A stretch of DNA of 6,232 nucleotides, from the NCBI GenBank assembly GCA_041305385.1, contig JBFYLO010000064.1, positions 1-6,232 on the forward strand. The letters run 5' to 3'. This DNA comes from JAKAKT01 sp041305385 (GTDB lineage Archaea; Micrarchaeota; Micrarchaeia; Burarchaeales; JAKAKT01). Position numbers and translations under genes: made by a program. Shown here one piece after another: positions 5,327 to 6,232 of the stretch. The notes below the pieces were generated by a model. It was not told the origin of the DNA, made no database searches, and saw nothing but the letters and a program-made list of their open reading frames with translations. How positions within the stretch are numbered: position 1 is the first letter of the stretch; each line of letters starts with the position of its first letter.

Positions 5327-6106
5327 ATGAAGGAGAAAATCGCATTCAGCGTCGAATCATCGCTTCTCAAGAAAGTTGACGGGATGGTAGACGGAGTCAA
5401 GGTCAAGAGCCGCTCCCATGCCCTTGAGATTCTCATAAGAAAGGCCCTCGGGCAGGACGAGGTCCATAACGCTCTCATCCTCGCAGGTGGCGAAAAGAAG
5501 GCAGACCCATACGCCCCAAGCAGGCCCATGATACTCTTTGAGGGCAAGCCGGTCCTCCAGCACATCATAGAGTGGCTCCGCAAATTCGGCGTCACAAACA
5601 TAACGGTCTCAGTCGGCTACATGCGCGAGGAGATTGAAGCCTATTTCCGCGACGGGCACGATTTCGGCGTCGCCATAGACTACATGCGCGAGGACGAGCC
5701 CCTGGGCACAGCCGGCCCTCTTTATCTGGCCAAGAGCCGCTTCAACTCGACATTCCTCATGGTCCACGCCGATGTCCTCTGCGACATCGACCTCTCCGAC
5801 CTCATAGAGCACCACCGCAATTCAAAGGCAGTCGCCACCATCTCCCTTAAGGAAGTAAAAGAGTCCTACAAATACGGGGTCGTGAGCCTCGAAGGAAACC
5901 ACATAACCGGATTCGTCGAGAAGCCCGGACCCGGAAAGGAGTCTAGCAACCTGATAAACGCAGGCGTCTACGTTTTCGAGCCAGCCATATTCGACCATGT
6001 CCCGAAGAAGGGGTCGCTGGAGACCGAAGTGTTCGGCAAGCTCTCGAAGCTGCGCGCCCTCAACGGCTACGTCTTCAGTGGAAAGTGGACGGAAATCCTA
6101 GCTTGA
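5327..6106 (+). CDS. Ribbon-helix-helix / sugar-phosphate nucleotidyltransferase-like fusion
   Basis: This 259-residue protein has two parts. Residues 1-42 read like a CopG/Arc ribbon-helix-helix: a beta strand (KIAFSVE), a first helix (SSLLKKVDGMVDG) and a second helix with the typical RSHALEILIRKAL (29-41). From about residue 47 it follows the NTP-transferase fold (RmlA/GCD1/mannose-1-phosphate guanylyltransferase class). ALILAGG (49-55), EPLGTAGPL (124-132), VHAD with D149, YGVVSLEGNHITGFVEKP (183-200) and NAGVYVFEP (211-219) are all recognisable. The loop after AGG is abnormal: G-x-G-T-R-L is replaced by GEKKADPY, and the usual PKP lysine by RPMI. The end, GKWTEILA, replaces the family's W-x-D-I-G-T-P and stops there. 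Fold membership is secure. Catalytic activity is doubtful and a sugar- or nucleotide-sensing regulator is plausible. The gene has its own TATA-like box (5257-5264) and GGTGAT site. A weakly active enzyme with a tetramerising RHH is the alternative. Confidence 0.85.
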   Translation: MKEKIAFSVESSLLKKVDGMVDGVKVKSRSHALEILIRKALGQDEVHNALILAGGEKKADPYAPSRPMILFEGKPVLQHIIEWLRKFGVTNITVSVGYMREEIEAYFRDGHDFGVAIDYMREDEPLGTAGPLYLAKSRFNSTFLMVHADVLCDIDLSDLIEHHRNSKAVATISLKEVKESYKYGVVSLEGNHITGFVEKPGPGKESSNLINAGVYVFEPAIFDHVPKKGSLETEVFGKLSKLRALNGYVFSGKWTEILA

Positions 6107-6145
6107 TTATAGCGCACCCGGAAAGCAATTCGGCAAAACCCAACC

Positions 6146-6199
6146 AACGAACTCGCGGGCGGCACGGTGCTCGCTTCAACGAGAGCGAGGCCGTTCGTT
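6146..6199. repeat. Nested inverted repeat downstream of the last gene
   Basis: AACGAAC (6146-6152) pairs perfectly with GTTCGTT (6193-6199). Inside it, GGC (6161-6163) can pair with GCC (6190-6192), and CTCGCT (6170-6175) pairs perfectly with AGCGAG (6184-6189) around an 8-base loop. It begins about 40 bases after the stop of the RHH fusion gene, with no T-run behind it. It may be the structured 3' end of that mRNA or the start of a small RNA. No gene is supported in 6107-6232. Confidence 0.45.
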
Positions 6200-6214
6200 C
6201 CCCGGCTCCCGAGC

Positions 6215-6231
6215 AACTCGAGTGTCGAGTT
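6215..6231. repeat. Short perfect inverted repeat at the right edge
   Basis: AACTCGA (6215-6221) and TCGAGTT (6225-6231) form a perfect 7-bp palindrome separated by GTG. As RNA it gives a tight hairpin with a 3-base loop; as DNA it could be a dimeric protein-binding site. It lies at the window edge, so what it precedes cannot be seen. Confidence 0.4.
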
Positions 6232-6232
6232 A

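Noticed and set aside
6103..6232. Open frame from a TTG overlapping the last stop codon to the right edge
   Set aside because: Its translation is compositionally biased (Arg, Ser, Pro, Glu), matches no family I recognise, does not restore the nucleotidyltransferase C-terminus, and crosses the inverted repeats.
1..6232. CRISPR array, insertion sequence, or tRNA/rRNA gene
   Set aside because: No regularly spaced direct repeats, no transposase-like protein and no recognisable tRNA or rRNA sequence on either strand.

Overview
The window looks archaeal. Ribosome-binding sites have the GGTGA/GGAGTGA form, two gene starts are preceded by TATA-like boxes at archaeal spacing, ATA (Ile) and AGG (Arg) codons are common, and the protein families fit: an archaeal-type type II/IV secretion ATPase, a single-domain KaiC/RAD55-like ATPase and an archaeal-style phosphoglucosamine mutase. 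Base composition is moderately GC-rich. A winged-helix-like N-terminus on the secretion ATPase reminds me of proteins from DPANN-type archaea such as Diapherotrites or Woesearchaeota. That placement comes from memory of the families and is not proven by this sequence.

Layout. Positions 1-230 carry no convincing gene. They hold a stack of nested inverted repeats (1-47 and 51-120) followed by a TATA-like box at 188-199. Four plus-strand genes follow with gaps of 4 to 14 bases: secretion/pilus ATPase (231-2030), KaiC-like ATPase (2035-2733), family 4 glycosyltransferase (2748-3875) and phosphoglucosamine/phosphohexose mutase (3880-5241). They look like one transcription unit. The 85-base gap at 5242-5326 holds an inverted repeat across the mutase stop codon, a second TATA-like box, a T-rich tract and a strong Shine-Dalgarno site. 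A fifth gene (5327-6106) follows. The last 126 bases (6107-6232) hold further inverted repeats and no supported gene.

How the genes may work together. The first two are cytoplasmic ATPases: a hexameric motor of the PilB/TadA/ArlI class and a KaiC-like partner of a type sometimes associated with such motors (ArlH in archaella). The glycosyltransferase and the mutase belong to hexose- or hexosamine-phosphate activation and glycan transfer. A surface filament or secretion motor and its glycosylation could therefore be co-expressed, but no pilin, platform protein or oligosaccharyltransferase is visible here.

The most unusual item is the fifth gene. It joins an N-terminal ribbon-helix-helix (CopG/Arc-type) DNA-binding-like segment to a sugar-phosphate nucleotidyltransferase fold. 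The signature loop that normally carries the GxGTR arginine and the PKP lysine is degenerate, and the protein ends where the family's W-x-D-I-G-T-P segment should continue. My working hypothesis is a sugar-nucleotide-sensing transcription regulator derived from an enzyme, perhaps acting on its own promoter or on the adjacent mutase operon. This is inference.
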